A DNA stretch of 38,431 bases from Arthrobacter sp. MYb229 (GTDB lineage: Bacteria; Actinomycetota; Actinomycetes; Actinomycetales; Micrococcaceae): NCBI RefSeq assembly GCF_002975405.1, contig NZ_PCPS01000011.1, positions 1 through 38,431 on the forward strand, in the 5' to 3' direction. Below are positions 17,134-25,841 of this stretch, piece after piece; the stretch's first letter is position 1; each line of letters begins with the position of its first letter. The notes beneath the pieces were generated by a model. It made no database searches and was not told where the DNA came from. It worked only from the letters and a program-made list of their open reading frames with translations. The translations under genes and the position numbers were made by a program.

Positions 17134-17862
17134 ATGCTTCAGAACTCGAAGGTTTCCAACCCACTTATTTCGGCCAGAGGGCTCACCCGCAGCTATGGCA
17201 CCACGCACGCGCTGGACGGCATCGATGTTGCTCTGGGACTCGGGACCGCGGTGGCCATCATGGGCCCCTCGGGGTCGGGAAAGTCCACCTTGCTCCATGC
17301 TCTGGCCGGCATCGAACTGCCGGACTCAGGCACGGTGACACTCAACCTTCCCGGCCAGGGGCCAATACAGGTCGAGCAGCTCAAGGACGCCGCGCGCACC
17401 AAGCTGCGCCGCGAGGCGTTCGGATTCGTCTTTCAATCGGGTCTGCTGATTCCCGAGCTCACGGCCGAGGAAAACGTGGCCATGGCCCTGATGATCAATG
17501 GCGTGCCACGCGGCGCAGCAATCGCGCGCGCCGTGGACGCCTTGCAGCAATTGGGCCTCGCCGGAATGGAGCAACGCCGGATCGGCCAGCTCTCCGGCGG
17601 CCAATCCCAGCGCGTGGCGATCGCCCGGGCCCAGGTCACCGGGGCCAGCGTGGTCTTTGCCGATGAACCGACCGGTGCCCTGGATTCGGTCACCGGCACC
17701 GAGGTGCTGGACACCTTGCTGCGCTGCACCGTCGGGGCAGGGAAGACCCTGGTCATGGTCACCCATGACCGGCAGGTCGCCGCGCGTTGCGATCGCGTGC
17801 TAACGCTGCACGATGGAAAGATCACCGCAGATGATGCACTGGTTGAGGGGCACCGCTCATGA
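17134..17862 (+). CDS. ABC transporter ATPase, LolD/MacB type
   Basis: A 242-residue ATP-binding subunit with Walker A GPSGSGKST (about residues 44-52), Q-loop FQSGLL, signature LSGGQSQR, Walker B VVFADEP and the GALDS D-loop typical of LolD/MacB/FtsE-type ATPases. It pairs with the permease whose start overlaps its stop codon by 4 bases (ATGA). Such pairs export antimicrobial peptides or handle lipoprotein and envelope substrates; the substrate here is unknown. The ribosome binding site is weak (GGGA about 11 bases away). Confidence 0.87.
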   Translation: MLQNSKVSNPLISARGLTRSYGTTHALDGIDVALGLGTAVAIMGPSGSGKSTLLHALAGIELPDSGTVTLNLPGQGPIQVEQLKDAARTKLRREAFGFVFQSGLLIPELTAEENVAMALMINGVPRGAAIARAVDALQQLGLAGMEQRRIGQLSGGQSQRVAIARAQVTGASVVFADEPTGALDSVTGTEVLDTLLRCTVGAGKTLVMVTHDRQVAARCDRVLTLHDGKITADDALVEGHRS

Positions 17863-19190
17863 ATATCCTGCATATGGCGTGGCTGCTGGGGCGGCCGACC
17901 AGCGCCAGCCGCACCCCGCAGCTGCTCACCGTAGGCGCCTATACGATGGTCAGCGCCATGGTGCTCATCGTGCTCGGCGGGGCCTGGTCCTTCACCAAAC
18001 TGGACGGCGAAGCGCAAAGCTTCTATGTTCCGCTGGCGGCGTTCGCCTTGGTGCTGCTGATCGTTCCCTTGCTCGTGCTTGGTTCCTCGGCCGCGAAGCT
18101 TTCGGCGCGGGCCCAAGACCGGGCCCTCTCGTCCCTGCGACTGCTGGGGGCCACCGGATTCCAGGTGCGCGCCGTGGCGGTCACCCAGGCGGCGGTAACC
18201 GCGCTGGTCGGTGCCCTGGCCGGAGTGCTGCTGTATCTTGCGCTGGCTCCGGCCGTGGCGCTGGTCCCCTTCCAGGGCCAACCCATCGGCACGGGGATCT
18301 TCTTGCCGGCCGGTGCCGCGGCCTTGGCGGTCCTGGCCGTCGTGCTGCTTTCGGTGATCAGCGCGCTGGCCGGACTGCGCAAGCTGGTAATCACCCCGCT
18401 CGCCGTGGCGACCCGGCGTGTGGCTCCGGTGCCCAGCTGGCTGCGTGCGGTGATTACGGTGGGCAGCATCGTGGTGCTCTACTCGCTGTTCACCAATGTG
18501 GGTTTGCTTCCGGTGGATTTGGGCGTGCTGATCGCGATCATCATCGGTGGATTCGCGCTGGGCTTGCTGGCGCTGAACCTCATCGGACCGTGGCTGGTGG
18601 CCAAGGTGGGTAAATCGAAGCTGAACAAGGCAAACAATGCGGAGCAGCTGCTGGCGGCCCGGATGATCCTGGAATCTCCGGTGGCCGCCTGGCGCCAGGT
18701 CTCCGGAGTGGCCATGGCCTCCTTCGTGGCGGTGATCGGCGGCACCGGGGCGGCCATGTTCGGCTTCGGCGAAGCCCAGGCGACCGGAACCTGGGAAGAC
18801 TATCTCGGCACGGATGTGCTCACCGGCGTGCTGGTGACCCTCGGCCTGGCACTGATTTGCGTGGCTATCTCCGCGGCGATCAGCCAGTGCGCCGGTACCT
18901 TGGACCGCGAAGAGCTGTATTCCGGGCTGGGCAAGCTGGGAATGGACCTGGCGGTGATCAACGCGGCCCGGGTGAAAAGCCTGATGATCCCGGCGCTCAC
19001 CGTGGCGATCGGCTTCGCGGTGGCGTCCGTGGTGCTGGTGCTGCCATTCGCCTCGCTGGCGCTGCTGATGAAACCGCTGACGGTGGGCACGGTGCTGGTG
19101 GTGCTGGTGGCCGGGCTGCTGATGATCCGGGTGTCGCTTAACATTGCAGACCCCCGCCGGTTGTTGCCGGCTGGTTCACGTCGTGACTAA
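17859..19190 (+). CDS. FtsX-like ABC transporter permease
   Basis: A 443-residue membrane protein with about 8-10 hydrophobic segments and a repeated two-half layout. The motif DRALSSLRLLGATGFQVRAVAVTQA between helices is typical of FtsX/LolE-like permeases (the LRLLGAT pattern that contacts the ATPase). It lacks the large extracellular domain of MacB. It is translated in overlap with the upstream ATPase gene, so the two subunits form one exporter. No sensor kinase or response regulator is adjacent. Confidence 0.8.
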   Translation: MNILHMAWLLGRPTSASRTPQLLTVGAYTMVSAMVLIVLGGAWSFTKLDGEAQSFYVPLAAFALVLLIVPLLVLGSSAAKLSARAQDRALSSLRLLGATGFQVRAVAVTQAAVTALVGALAGVLLYLALAPAVALVPFQGQPIGTGIFLPAGAAALAVLAVVLLSVISALAGLRKLVITPLAVATRRVAPVPSWLRAVITVGSIVVLYSLFTNVGLLPVDLGVLIAIIIGGFALGLLALNLIGPWLVAKVGKSKLNKANNAEQLLAARMILESPVAAWRQVSGVAMASFVAVIGGTGAAMFGFGEAQATGTWEDYLGTDVLTGVLVTLGLALICVAISAAISQCAGTLDREELYSGLGKLGMDLAVINAARVKSLMIPALTVAIGFAVASVVLVLPFASLALLMKPLTVGTVLVVLVAGLLMIRVSLNIADPRRLLPAGSRRD

Positions 19191-19300
19191 TGAACCGGGA
19201 AAATGTTAGGTGCCGCTAAAGCGATTCTGCGCCGTGAGGCGTGGATTACATGTCCTTCGTGTTGCGTATTGAATCACAATCAGCGTAATGTTGCATGCGG

Positions 19301-19319
19301 TTCGCATAGGCTAACCTAA
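19301..19319 (+). promoter_or_regulatory. DtxR/IdeR-type iron box
   Basis: TTCGCATAGGCTAACCTAA matches the consensus iron box TTAGGTTAGGCTAACCTAA at 16 of 19 positions, with a perfect right half. It lies 46 bp before the siderophore-binding lipoprotein gene. In actinobacteria the iron-loaded DtxR/IdeR repressor binds such boxes, so this locus should be expressed when iron is scarce. Confidence 0.8.
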
Positions 19320-19364
19320 GTAACCGTTATCTCATGACAACTCGCAACGTCTGGATTATGACCC

Positions 19365-20408
19365 ATGAACATTTCGCGCCGTGCTGGCCTGCTGGCCGCA
19401 TCCTCCGCAATTTTGGCACTCGGCCTCAGCGCCTGTGGCTCAGCTTCTTCTACGGAACCAACCGCCTCGGCGACCGCAGAGACGAGTTACGCACCGGTGA
19501 GCATCGAGCACATCTACGGTGAAACCGAGATCACCAAGAAGCCAAGCAAGGTAGCCACCATTTCATGGGTCAACGCAGACGCGCTGCTGGCGCTGGGCAC
19601 CGTTCCGGTGGGCATGGATATCGACGCCTATGGGCAGAACGCCAACAACTCGACCGACTGGAAGGACGCGAAGCTCGAAGAGCTGGGCGCTTCCATCGGC
19701 TCGGAGAAGGCTCCGACCCAGTACGACATCGCCGACGGCGTGAACTTCGACGAGATTGCCCGATCCAAGCCAGACGTGATCTTCGCCGCCTACTCGGGAC
19801 TGACCCAGGAGCAGTACGACAAGCTCTCCAAGATCGCCCCGACCGTGGGACCGCTGAAGGCCAACTACCTCACCAGCTGGCAGGACACCACCGAAGCGGC
19901 CGGCGAACTGCTGGGCAAGAGCGAGCAAGCCGAGAAGCTGGTCTCGGATCTGGAAGGTGAACTGTCGGCGCAGGCGGAAAAGTTCCCGGCGCTGAAAGAC
20001 GCGACCTTCGCTTCGGTAGACCTCTCCAGCCCGAAGACCATGTATGTCTACGCCACGGGGGACAACCGCCCGCGTTTCCTGACCTCGCTGGGCATGAAGC
20101 AGGCGGAGATCGTCACCAAGAACACCCCCAAGGACGCGTTCTTCTTCGAATGGTCCCCGGAGCGCGCTAACGAGTTGGATGCAGACGTCGTCTTTGCCTC
20201 GGCGCTCGCCGGGGACGACCTCGACGACGTGGTCAAGAGCAATAAGCTCTACGGCCAGCTTCCTGCGGCAGCGACCGATTCGGTAGCGATCCTCGGCGAC
20301 GATCAGGCAGTTCTCTCGGTTTCGGCGGCATCCCCGCTGTCCATCGAATGGGCAATCGACAACGTGGTGCCCACCATCGCCAAGGCCGCAGAGAACGCGG
20401 CTAAGTAA
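19365..20408 (+). CDS. Iron-siderophore ABC transporter substrate-binding lipoprotein
   Basis: A 347-residue periplasmic-binding-type protein of the FecB/FhuD (class III) family. It starts with an Arg-containing signal and lipobox LSAC (Cys24), followed by a Ser/Thr/Ala linker and two lobes joined by a long helix. Conserved-looking parts include KVATISWVNADALLALGTVPVG and NFDEIARSKPDVIFAAYSG. It would capture ferric siderophore outside the membrane and hand it to the FecCD permeases. An iron box lies just upstream. Only 3 bp separate its stop codon from that of the convergent metallo-hydrolase gene, with no terminator between them. Confidence 0.92.
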   Translation: MNISRRAGLLAASSAILALGLSACGSASSTEPTASATAETSYAPVSIEHIYGETEITKKPSKVATISWVNADALLALGTVPVGMDIDAYGQNANNSTDWKDAKLEELGASIGSEKAPTQYDIADGVNFDEIARSKPDVIFAAYSGLTQEQYDKLSKIAPTVGPLKANYLTSWQDTTEAAGELLGKSEQAEKLVSDLEGELSAQAEKFPALKDATFASVDLSSPKTMYVYATGDNRPRFLTSLGMKQAEIVTKNTPKDAFFFEWSPERANELDADVVFASALAGDDLDDVVKSNKLYGQLPAAATDSVAILGDDQAVLSVSAASPLSIEWAIDNVVPTIAKAAENAAK

Positions 20409-20411
20409 GCC

Positions 20412-21212
20412 TCAAGAATTCACCGCCAAGTAGTGCAATTGCGCTTCCAGGGAGCTGCTAGCCGCGCCGGCCAGGCGCGGATCCAGGTCGGGGTAGACAA
20501 GATCCAGCAATTCCGCTGGCTCGGCGTCTGCCCCGGCCTTGCCGAGTTTGGCCAGGGCAACGCGGACCTGCTCCAGGCGAGACTCGCGGTGCTCCCGGTA
20601 GGCGGTCAGCAATTTATGCGAGCCAGCATGCTGCTCGCCATGGGCTGGGTGCAGCGGCATGTCTGCCAAGGCCGAAAGCCGTGCCAAGGAGTCCAGATAG
20701 TCGGCCAGCGTTCCATCGGGATGCTCAAGAATAGTGGTTCCGCGGCCGAGCACGGTATCTCCGGTGAACAACGCACCTTGCTGGCCTTCACGGACAAAGC
20801 ACACCGAGTCCGAGGTGTGGCCCGGGGTGAAAAGCACGCGCAGGGTGGTTGCGCAGAATTCGAGCCGCTCGCCATCGACCAATGGTTCGGCGTTCCGGCA
20901 GAATTCCGCGAGCCGGGCCCGCACCGGTGCTCCGGTCAGCTCATGCAGCAGCGGGATCCCTCCGGAATGATCGCCATGGCGGTGCGTCAACAAAATCATT
21001 TGGACATCAAAGGCCGCCAACGCGTACAGATGCGCTGGCATGTCGGGCCCCGGATCCAGCACCAGGACTTCGGTGTCGTGGCTCAACTGCGTGGTCTGCG
21101 GGTCGAAGAGCAGATAGGTATTTGTCCCCTCCAAGGTCATTTCCGAGGGATTGTCCGCGCGCAGCACGGCAATACCGGGGGACAAAACGGTGGGAAAAGC
21201 AAGATGTTCCAT
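20412..21212 (-). CDS. Metallo-beta-lactamase-fold hydrolase
   Basis: A 266-residue metallo-hydrolase with the zinc motif THRHGDH (His77, His79, Asp81, His82) and further ligand positions in TPGHTSDS, FTGDTVLG and HPAHGE. It resembles the LACTB2-type branch, some of which are nucleases, but the substrate is unknown. ATG at 21212 is preferred over a TTG at 21233, which would overlap the divergent permease start. The gene lies antisense inside the siderophore uptake locus, 3 bp from the binding-protein gene and 20 bp from the permease gene, an arrangement with likely regulatory meaning. Confidence 0.87.
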   Translation of the reverse strand: MEHLAFPTVLSPGIAVLRADNPSEMTLEGTNTYLLFDPQTTQLSHDTEVLVLDPGPDMPAHLYALAAFDVQMILLTHRHGDHSGGIPLLHELTGAPVRARLAEFCRNAEPLVDGERLEFCATTLRVLFTPGHTSDSVCFVREGQQGALFTGDTVLGRGTTILEHPDGTLADYLDSLARLSALADMPLHPAHGEQHAGSHKLLTAYREHRESRLEQVRVALAKLGKAGADAEPAELLDLVYPDLDPRLAGAASSSLEAQLHYLAVNS

Positions 21213-21232
21213 GACAACGAGTGTAGGAAGCA

Positions 21233-22276
21233 ATGACGGCCACCGAAAGCACCAAGCGCAGCAGCGCGCCGAAGATGAAGCTGGGACGTAAGATTGCCGC
21301 CTGCCTGGGCCTGCTGGCCGTGCTGGGGATTGCGGTGATCGCCTCGCTGATCTTTGGTGCGCGACCGGTTGCGCTGGGGACCCTCGCGGATTCTTTTACG
21401 AACTTTGACGACGGCGTCTCGGACCATGTGGTCGTGCACTCGCGCATTGCCCGGACGGTGGGAGGAATTGTTGTCGGCGCCGCCCTTGGACTCTCCGGTG
21501 CCGCCATGCAGGGGTTGACCCGCAACCCGTTGGCAGACTCCGGAATTCTTGGCTTGAATGCCGGCGCGGCCCTAGCGGTCGTTACGGGTATCGCCTTCTT
21601 TGGAATGACTTCCCTGACCGGCACCATGATCGCCGCCTTCCTCGGCGCCGCGGTGGTGATGGCCTTGGTGTATGTGGTGGCCAGCGTGGGTCGTGAAGGC
21701 GCCACGCCGATCAAGCTTGCCCTATCCGGCGCGGCCCTCTCGGTGGGATTCACCGCGGTGACCAGCGCGGTGCTGATGGTTTCAACCCTGGCCCTGGACG
21801 AGTTCCGCTTCTGGCAAATCGGCACGCTGGCGGCCCGGGGCGTGGAAACCTACCTGCTGGTCATCCCGGTCGTTGCCGTCGGTGCGTTGATCGTGCTGGG
21901 CACCGCGCGGGTCTCCAACGCGGTGGCCATGGGCGACGATTCGGCGACCGCGCTGGGCTTCCGGCTGGGACGGGCGCGAGTCCTCGGATCGGTGGGCATC
22001 GTCTTGCTGGTCGGAACCGCCACCGCGGTGGCCGGGCCCATTGCCTTTGTCGGGCTGATGATTCCGCATGCGGTGCGGCTGCTCGTCGGCTCGGACTACC
22101 GTTGGTTGATGCCGGCGAGCATCATCGCCGGGCCGATCCTGCTGCTGGTCGCGGACACCTTGGGGCGGGTGATCAATCCGCCGGGTGAAATCCAGGTCGG
22201 CGTGATGTGCGCAATTCTTGGAGCGCCACTGTTCATTATCATGATGCGCAGCGGCATGAAGTCGGTGACCCTGTAA
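21233..22276 (+). CDS. FecCD-family ferric-siderophore permease, first subunit
   Basis: A 347-residue membrane protein with about nine to ten helices. It carries family-typical segments such as GAALGLSGAAMQGLTRNPLA, DSGILGLNAGAA and GPIAFVGLMIPHAVRLLVG. It forms half of the channel that moves ferric siderophore into the cytoplasm. The ATG has AGGAA upstream. The next permease gene starts within its stop codon (TAATG). Its promoter is not obvious: only 20 bp separate it from the divergent metallo-hydrolase start. Confidence 0.92.
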   Translation: MTATESTKRSSAPKMKLGRKIAACLGLLAVLGIAVIASLIFGARPVALGTLADSFTNFDDGVSDHVVVHSRIARTVGGIVVGAALGLSGAAMQGLTRNPLADSGILGLNAGAALAVVTGIAFFGMTSLTGTMIAAFLGAAVVMALVYVVASVGREGATPIKLALSGAALSVGFTAVTSAVLMVSTLALDEFRFWQIGTLAARGVETYLLVIPVVAVGALIVLGTARVSNAVAMGDDSATALGFRLGRARVLGSVGIVLLVGTATAVAGPIAFVGLMIPHAVRLLVGSDYRWLMPASIIAGPILLLVADTLGRVINPPGEIQVGVMCAILGAPLFIIMMRSGMKSVTL

Positions 22277-23301
22277 TGGCACCAGTACAAAGCGCGCTGC
22301 CCGCCCGGCGCAGGCAGCGAGTGCTCTCCAGCGTGCTCTGGCTGACGCTGGCTTTCGTCGCAGCCTCCGTGGCCTATATTTTCTGGGGCCGGGACAGGCT
22401 GCCCGCCGAAGAGATCTTCGCGGTCTTTTCCGGTGAAACGGTGCCCGGAACCAGCTTCATCCTGCTAGATGACCGGTTGCCGCGCATTGCGGTGGGCGCC
22501 CTTGCCGGGGCCGGGCTGGGAATTTCTGGTTCGCTCTTCCAGCGGTGGCTTGCCAATCCGCTGGCGAGCCCGGACGTGATCGGCGTGGGCTTCGGGGCGG
22601 CCACCGGCGCCATCGTGGCGCTGATCTACTTCGGCACCACCGGATGGCAGCTGAATGCCGCCGCGCTGGCCGGCGGCTTGGCCGTGGCGGCCCTGATCTA
22701 CTGGCTGTCGGCTTCGGGCAAGCGAACCGGTTCCCGGCTCATCCTGGCCGGTCTGGCCATCGGTGCGATGCTGCAGGCAATCATCCAGTATCTGCTCACC
22801 CAGGCTCAGCTGAACACCGCCGGAGATGCGATGCGCTGGCTGACCGGGTCGCTCGCGCCGAGCACCTGGGAACGTGCCACGATCCTGCTGGTAAGCCTGG
22901 GAATCCTTGCGCTCTGCTTGCTTCCGATTGTGGTGCGGCAGCTGAAGCTGCTGGAGCTCGGCGATGATGCGGCCGCGGCGCTGGGCCTGAACGTGTCCCG
23001 GGCGCGCATCTTGCTGGTGTTCGTGGCCGTGGCATTTGGCGCCATCCCCATTGCGGTCACCGGACCGCTGTCATTTGTTGCGTTTCTCGCCGGCCCGATC
23101 ACCGCCGCGCTGACTCGCGGGGCGATAAATATTTGGCTCGCCGGGCTGACCGGAGCGGTCATTGTGGTCGTTGCAAACTTTTTCGCCGCAAATCTGTTTT
23201 CGGATTTGTCGCTGCCGGTGGGCGTAATCACCGGTGCATTCGGCGCACCATTCCTGATTTGGGTGCTGGTGCGTTCCAACTCAACAGGAAGCGGGGGATA
23301 A
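22276..23301 (+). CDS. FecCD-family ferric-siderophore permease, second subunit
   Basis: A 341-residue partner permease with the same family signatures (GAGLGISGSLFQRWLANPLA, SPDVIGVGFGAATGA, GPLSFVAFLAGPITAAL). The ATG at 22276 overlaps the previous stop by one base and is preferred over an upstream in-frame start inside the first permease gene. The ATPase-SIP fusion follows 3 bases after its stop codon, so binding of all three products in one complex is likely. Confidence 0.92.
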   Translation: MAPVQSALPARRRQRVLSSVLWLTLAFVAASVAYIFWGRDRLPAEEIFAVFSGETVPGTSFILLDDRLPRIAVGALAGAGLGISGSLFQRWLANPLASPDVIGVGFGAATGAIVALIYFGTTGWQLNAAALAGGLAVAALIYWLSASGKRTGSRLILAGLAIGAMLQAIIQYLLTQAQLNTAGDAMRWLTGSLAPSTWERATILLVSLGILALCLLPIVVRQLKLLELGDDAAAALGLNVSRARILLVFVAVAFGAIPIAVTGPLSFVAFLAGPITAALTRGAINIWLAGLTGAVIVVVANFFAANLFSDLSLPVGVITGAFGAPFLIWVLVRSNSTGSGG

Positions 23302-23304
23302 CCC

Positions 23305-25203
23305 ATGGCCCAACTCCAGGCAACCGACCTGACCCTGGCCTATGACAAGGTCACCATCGTGGACGAGCTGTCCCTGGACATCCCCACCGGGCAGGTGAGC
23401 ATCGTTGTCGGGGCCAACGGCTGCGGCAAGTCCACCTTGCTGCGGGCGCTGTCGCGTCTGATGCGCCCGGCCGGTGGCCAGGTGCTGCTCGACGGGCAGG
23501 ATATCCACACGCGCCCGGCCAAGGAGGTGGCCCGGACGCTCGGGCTGCTTCCGCAGTCGCCCACCGCGCCGGACGGAATTACCGCTCGCGAGCTCATCAG
23601 CCGTGGCCGCTACCCGCATCAGGGGCTGTTCAAGCGCTTCGGCCCCGAAGACGAGGCGGCGGTCAACCGCGCCCTGGACCTGACCGGCACCATGGAGCTG
23701 GCGGACCGCGCGGTTGACGAGCTCTCCGGCGGACAGCGCCAACGCGTGTGGATCGCCATGGCCCTGGCCCAGGAGACAGAGCTGCTGCTGCTCGATGAGC
23801 CCACCACCTTCCTGGACGTAGCCCACCAGCTCGAAGTGCTGGACGTGATCAGCGAGCTGAACCGCACCCGTGGGATCACCGTGGTCATTGTGCTCCATGA
23901 CCTGAACCTCGCCGCACGCTATGCCGATCACCTCGTGGCCCTGCGCGGGGGAAAGATCTACGCCGCCGGCCACCCCAACGACGTGGTGACCGAACGCACC
24001 GTCAAGGACGTGTTCGGCATGCCCAGCCGGGTGATCCCGGACCCGGTAGCCGGCACCCCGCTGGTGCTCCCGATCGGCCGCCACCGCGTGCTGCGCACCG
24101 AGAACGTGCTGGCCGCACAGGGGATCGTGCGCTCCGCCGAGAGTGCCCAGGCCCCTAAGCCGGCGGCGCAACCGCCGAAGCCTGCGCAAGCCGAGGCGGA
24201 ACAGGAGACGCGGATGCGTCCGGGCTCCGAGCATCTGGCAACCCTGGCCTACCAGTGCAGCGTCTTGCGCACCCAGGATCTGGCGCCCTCCTTCCGGCGG
24301 ATCACCATCGGCGGCGCCGACCTGGCGCACTTTGGAACGAACAGCCACCCGTTGGATATGCGGATCAAGCTGCTGCTGCCGCCTGCCGGCGGTTCGGCAT
24401 TGACCCCGCAGATCGCGGCCCTGCGTCCACGGGCCCTATCCAGCCCGGCGGAGCAGGAGGGCTGGTACCGTCGCTGGCTGTCGATCGACCCGGCGACACG
24501 CGGATATATGCGCACCTACACGGTGCGCGCCTTCCGGGAGATGGGGCACCGCGACAACCTCGGGGATACCGCCGAGCTGGATATCGACTTTGTGATGCAT
24601 GGCGAGGTTGTCGATGGCCGCCTGCGCGGCGGCCCGGCGACCGAATTCGCCGATCGGGCGCAGATCGGCGACGAACTGCTGCTGCTGGGGCCGAACCGGG
24701 CGTTGAGCGATGAAACCTACGGTGGAATCGAATTCCGTCCGGGAGGCGCCGGCCGCGTGGTGCTGGCCGGCGACGAGACCGCGGCCCCGGCAATTTGTGC
24801 GATTCTCGAGGCGCTGCCATCCAATGTGACCGGCCACGCCCTGATTGAGGTTCCGGAGACCACCGACATTCTGGGCGCTTCCACCCGCTCCGGAGTATCG
24901 GTGCAATGGCTGACGCGTGGCACCAGCGAGCATGGGGTGCTGCTTGCGGCGGCGGTACGCGACGTGGTGGCTATTCCGGCGGCCGGCGCGGTGCATACCG
25001 ACGCGGATCCCGAAGACATTGACGTGGACGCGCAGATCCTGTGGGAAACCGGCGCCGCAGAATCCGCACCGTTCTATGCCTGGATTGCCGGCGAGGCGGG
25101 CATGGTCAAGGACCTGCGCCGCTATCTGGTGCGCGAGGCAGGCATTGACCGAAAGCAGGTGGCCTTCATGGGGTACTGGCGTCGCGGAAAGACCGAAAAC
25201 TAG
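23305..25203 (+). CDS. Fusion of siderophore-importer ATPase and siderophore-interacting reductase
   Basis: A 632-residue two-domain protein. Residues 1-265 are a complete FecE/FepC-type ABC ATPase: Walker A GANGCGKST (36-44), signature LSGGQ (140-144), Walker B LLLLDEP (160-166) and switch His198. Residues 266-303 are an Ala/Pro/Gln/Glu linker. Residues 304-632 are a complete siderophore-interacting protein: FAD motif RTYT (403-406), NAD(P)H-side motif GDETAAPAI (489-497) and the C-terminal FMGYWRRGK ending. SIP enzymes reduce ferric siderophores to release Fe(II). The frame is uninterrupted, so this looks like a true fusion rather than a misread. It puts the reductase at the cytoplasmic mouth of the importer, similar in concept to mycobacterial IrtA, but with a different ABC type and domain order. 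Confidence 0.93.
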   Translation: MAQLQATDLTLAYDKVTIVDELSLDIPTGQVSIVVGANGCGKSTLLRALSRLMRPAGGQVLLDGQDIHTRPAKEVARTLGLLPQSPTAPDGITARELISRGRYPHQGLFKRFGPEDEAAVNRALDLTGTMELADRAVDELSGGQRQRVWIAMALAQETELLLLDEPTTFLDVAHQLEVLDVISELNRTRGITVVIVLHDLNLAARYADHLVALRGGKIYAAGHPNDVVTERTVKDVFGMPSRVIPDPVAGTPLVLPIGRHRVLRTENVLAAQGIVRSAESAQAPKPAAQPPKPAQAEAEQETRMRPGSEHLATLAYQCSVLRTQDLAPSFRRITIGGADLAHFGTNSHPLDMRIKLLLPPAGGSALTPQIAALRPRALSSPAEQEGWYRRWLSIDPATRGYMRTYTVRAFREMGHRDNLGDTAELDIDFVMHGEVVDGRLRGGPATEFADRAQIGDELLLLGPNRALSDETYGGIEFRPGGAGRVVLAGDETAAPAICAILEALPSNVTGHALIEVPETTDILGASTRSGVSVQWLTRGTSEHGVLLAAAVRDVVAIPAAGAVHTDADPEDIDVDAQILWETGAAESAPFYAWIAGEAGMVKDLRRYLVREAGIDRKQVAFMGYWRRGKTEN

Positions 25204-25220
25204 GCGAAGCAGTTAGAGAT

Positions 25221-25264
25221 GAGGGCGGTTTCCCGGGACTTTTATCCTGCGGGAAACCGCCCTC
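25221..25264. terminator. Terminator at the end of the siderophore locus
   Basis: A 15-bp perfect stem (25221-25235 with 25250-25264) followed by TTTTGTG on the plus side, 18 bp after the fusion-gene stop codon. It also lies just beyond the end of the convergent MarR gene. Confidence 0.88.
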
Positions 25265-25286
25265 TTTTGTGCTCAATGACCTTGGA

Positions 25287-25736
25287 TTAGCACCGCGGAC
25301 TGCCTGCTGCATCTGCAACGAGCAGCCCCAATATCCGGGTGAGCTCGCTGCGGTCCTCCGCACCGAGGCTCGCGAAGAATTCCTCGTGGCTTTGCTTGCG
25401 TTCGGCATGCAGAATTTGCAGCAGCTCGCTGCCCGACGCGGTCAGCGTGATCAAGCTGGCGCGGCGATCGGCGGGATCCGCGGTGCGTGTGGCTAGCTCC
25501 TTGGCGACCAGCTGGTCGATGACCTCGGTGGTGGAGCGCGGGGCAATGTGCAGCCTTTCGGCTAATTGCGAGTTGCGCATTCCCTCGGTTCCTTCGCGTC
25601 CCAGCAACATCAACGTTCGTACTTGATGCGGGGTGATGCCGTAGGGCGTGAGGGTATGGCGCCACTTGCCGCGAAGCAAACGCGAACTGCGGTTGAACAG
25701 GTCGACCAAGTCAGGGCCGGACTCTTGGGTAGGCAT
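25287..25736 (-). CDS. MarR-family regulator of the adjacent ABC exporter
   Basis: A 149-residue MarR-type regulator with a winged helix at about residues 52-105 (NSQLAERLHIAPRSTTEVIDQLVAKELATR) and the family wing motif ADPADRRASLITLT. The ATG at 25736 is chosen because the upstream extension is out of character and antisense to the exporter gene. It is divergent from a multidrug-type ABC exporter across 105 bp, the usual layout for a repressor that controls its neighbour and itself. Confidence 0.87.
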   Translation of the reverse strand: MPTQESGPDLVDLFNRSSRLLRGKWRHTLTPYGITPHQVRTLMLLGREGTEGMRNSQLAERLHIAPRSTTEVIDQLVAKELATRTADPADRRASLITLTASGSELLQILHAERKQSHEEFFASLGAEDRSELTRILGLLVADAAGSPRC

Positions 25737-25788
25737 GGTTAAAGAATAGGGTGTTCTTCCCGACAAACTCAAGATGGAACCACATAGT

Positions 25789-25799
25789 GAGGTAACCTC
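25789..25799. promoter_or_regulatory. Candidate MarR operator between the divergent genes
   Basis: GAGGTAACCTC is an 11-bp near-perfect palindrome (5-bp arms, 1-base centre) in the middle of the 105-bp divergent region. MarR proteins bind such short palindromes, but the assignment rests on position only. Confidence 0.4.
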
Positions 25800-25841
25800 T
25801 GTTATTCTGGTTTGTGAACACAGAGATAAATGGAGGTGCGC

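Noticed and set aside
19206-19224. A second iron box near TTAGGTGCCGCTAAAGC
   Set aside because: Only about 12 of 19 positions fit and the right half is poor, so it is not distinguishable from chance.
19365-25203. Siderophore biosynthesis cluster
   Set aside because: Only uptake and reduction genes are seen; no NRPS or NIS synthetase gene is in the window.
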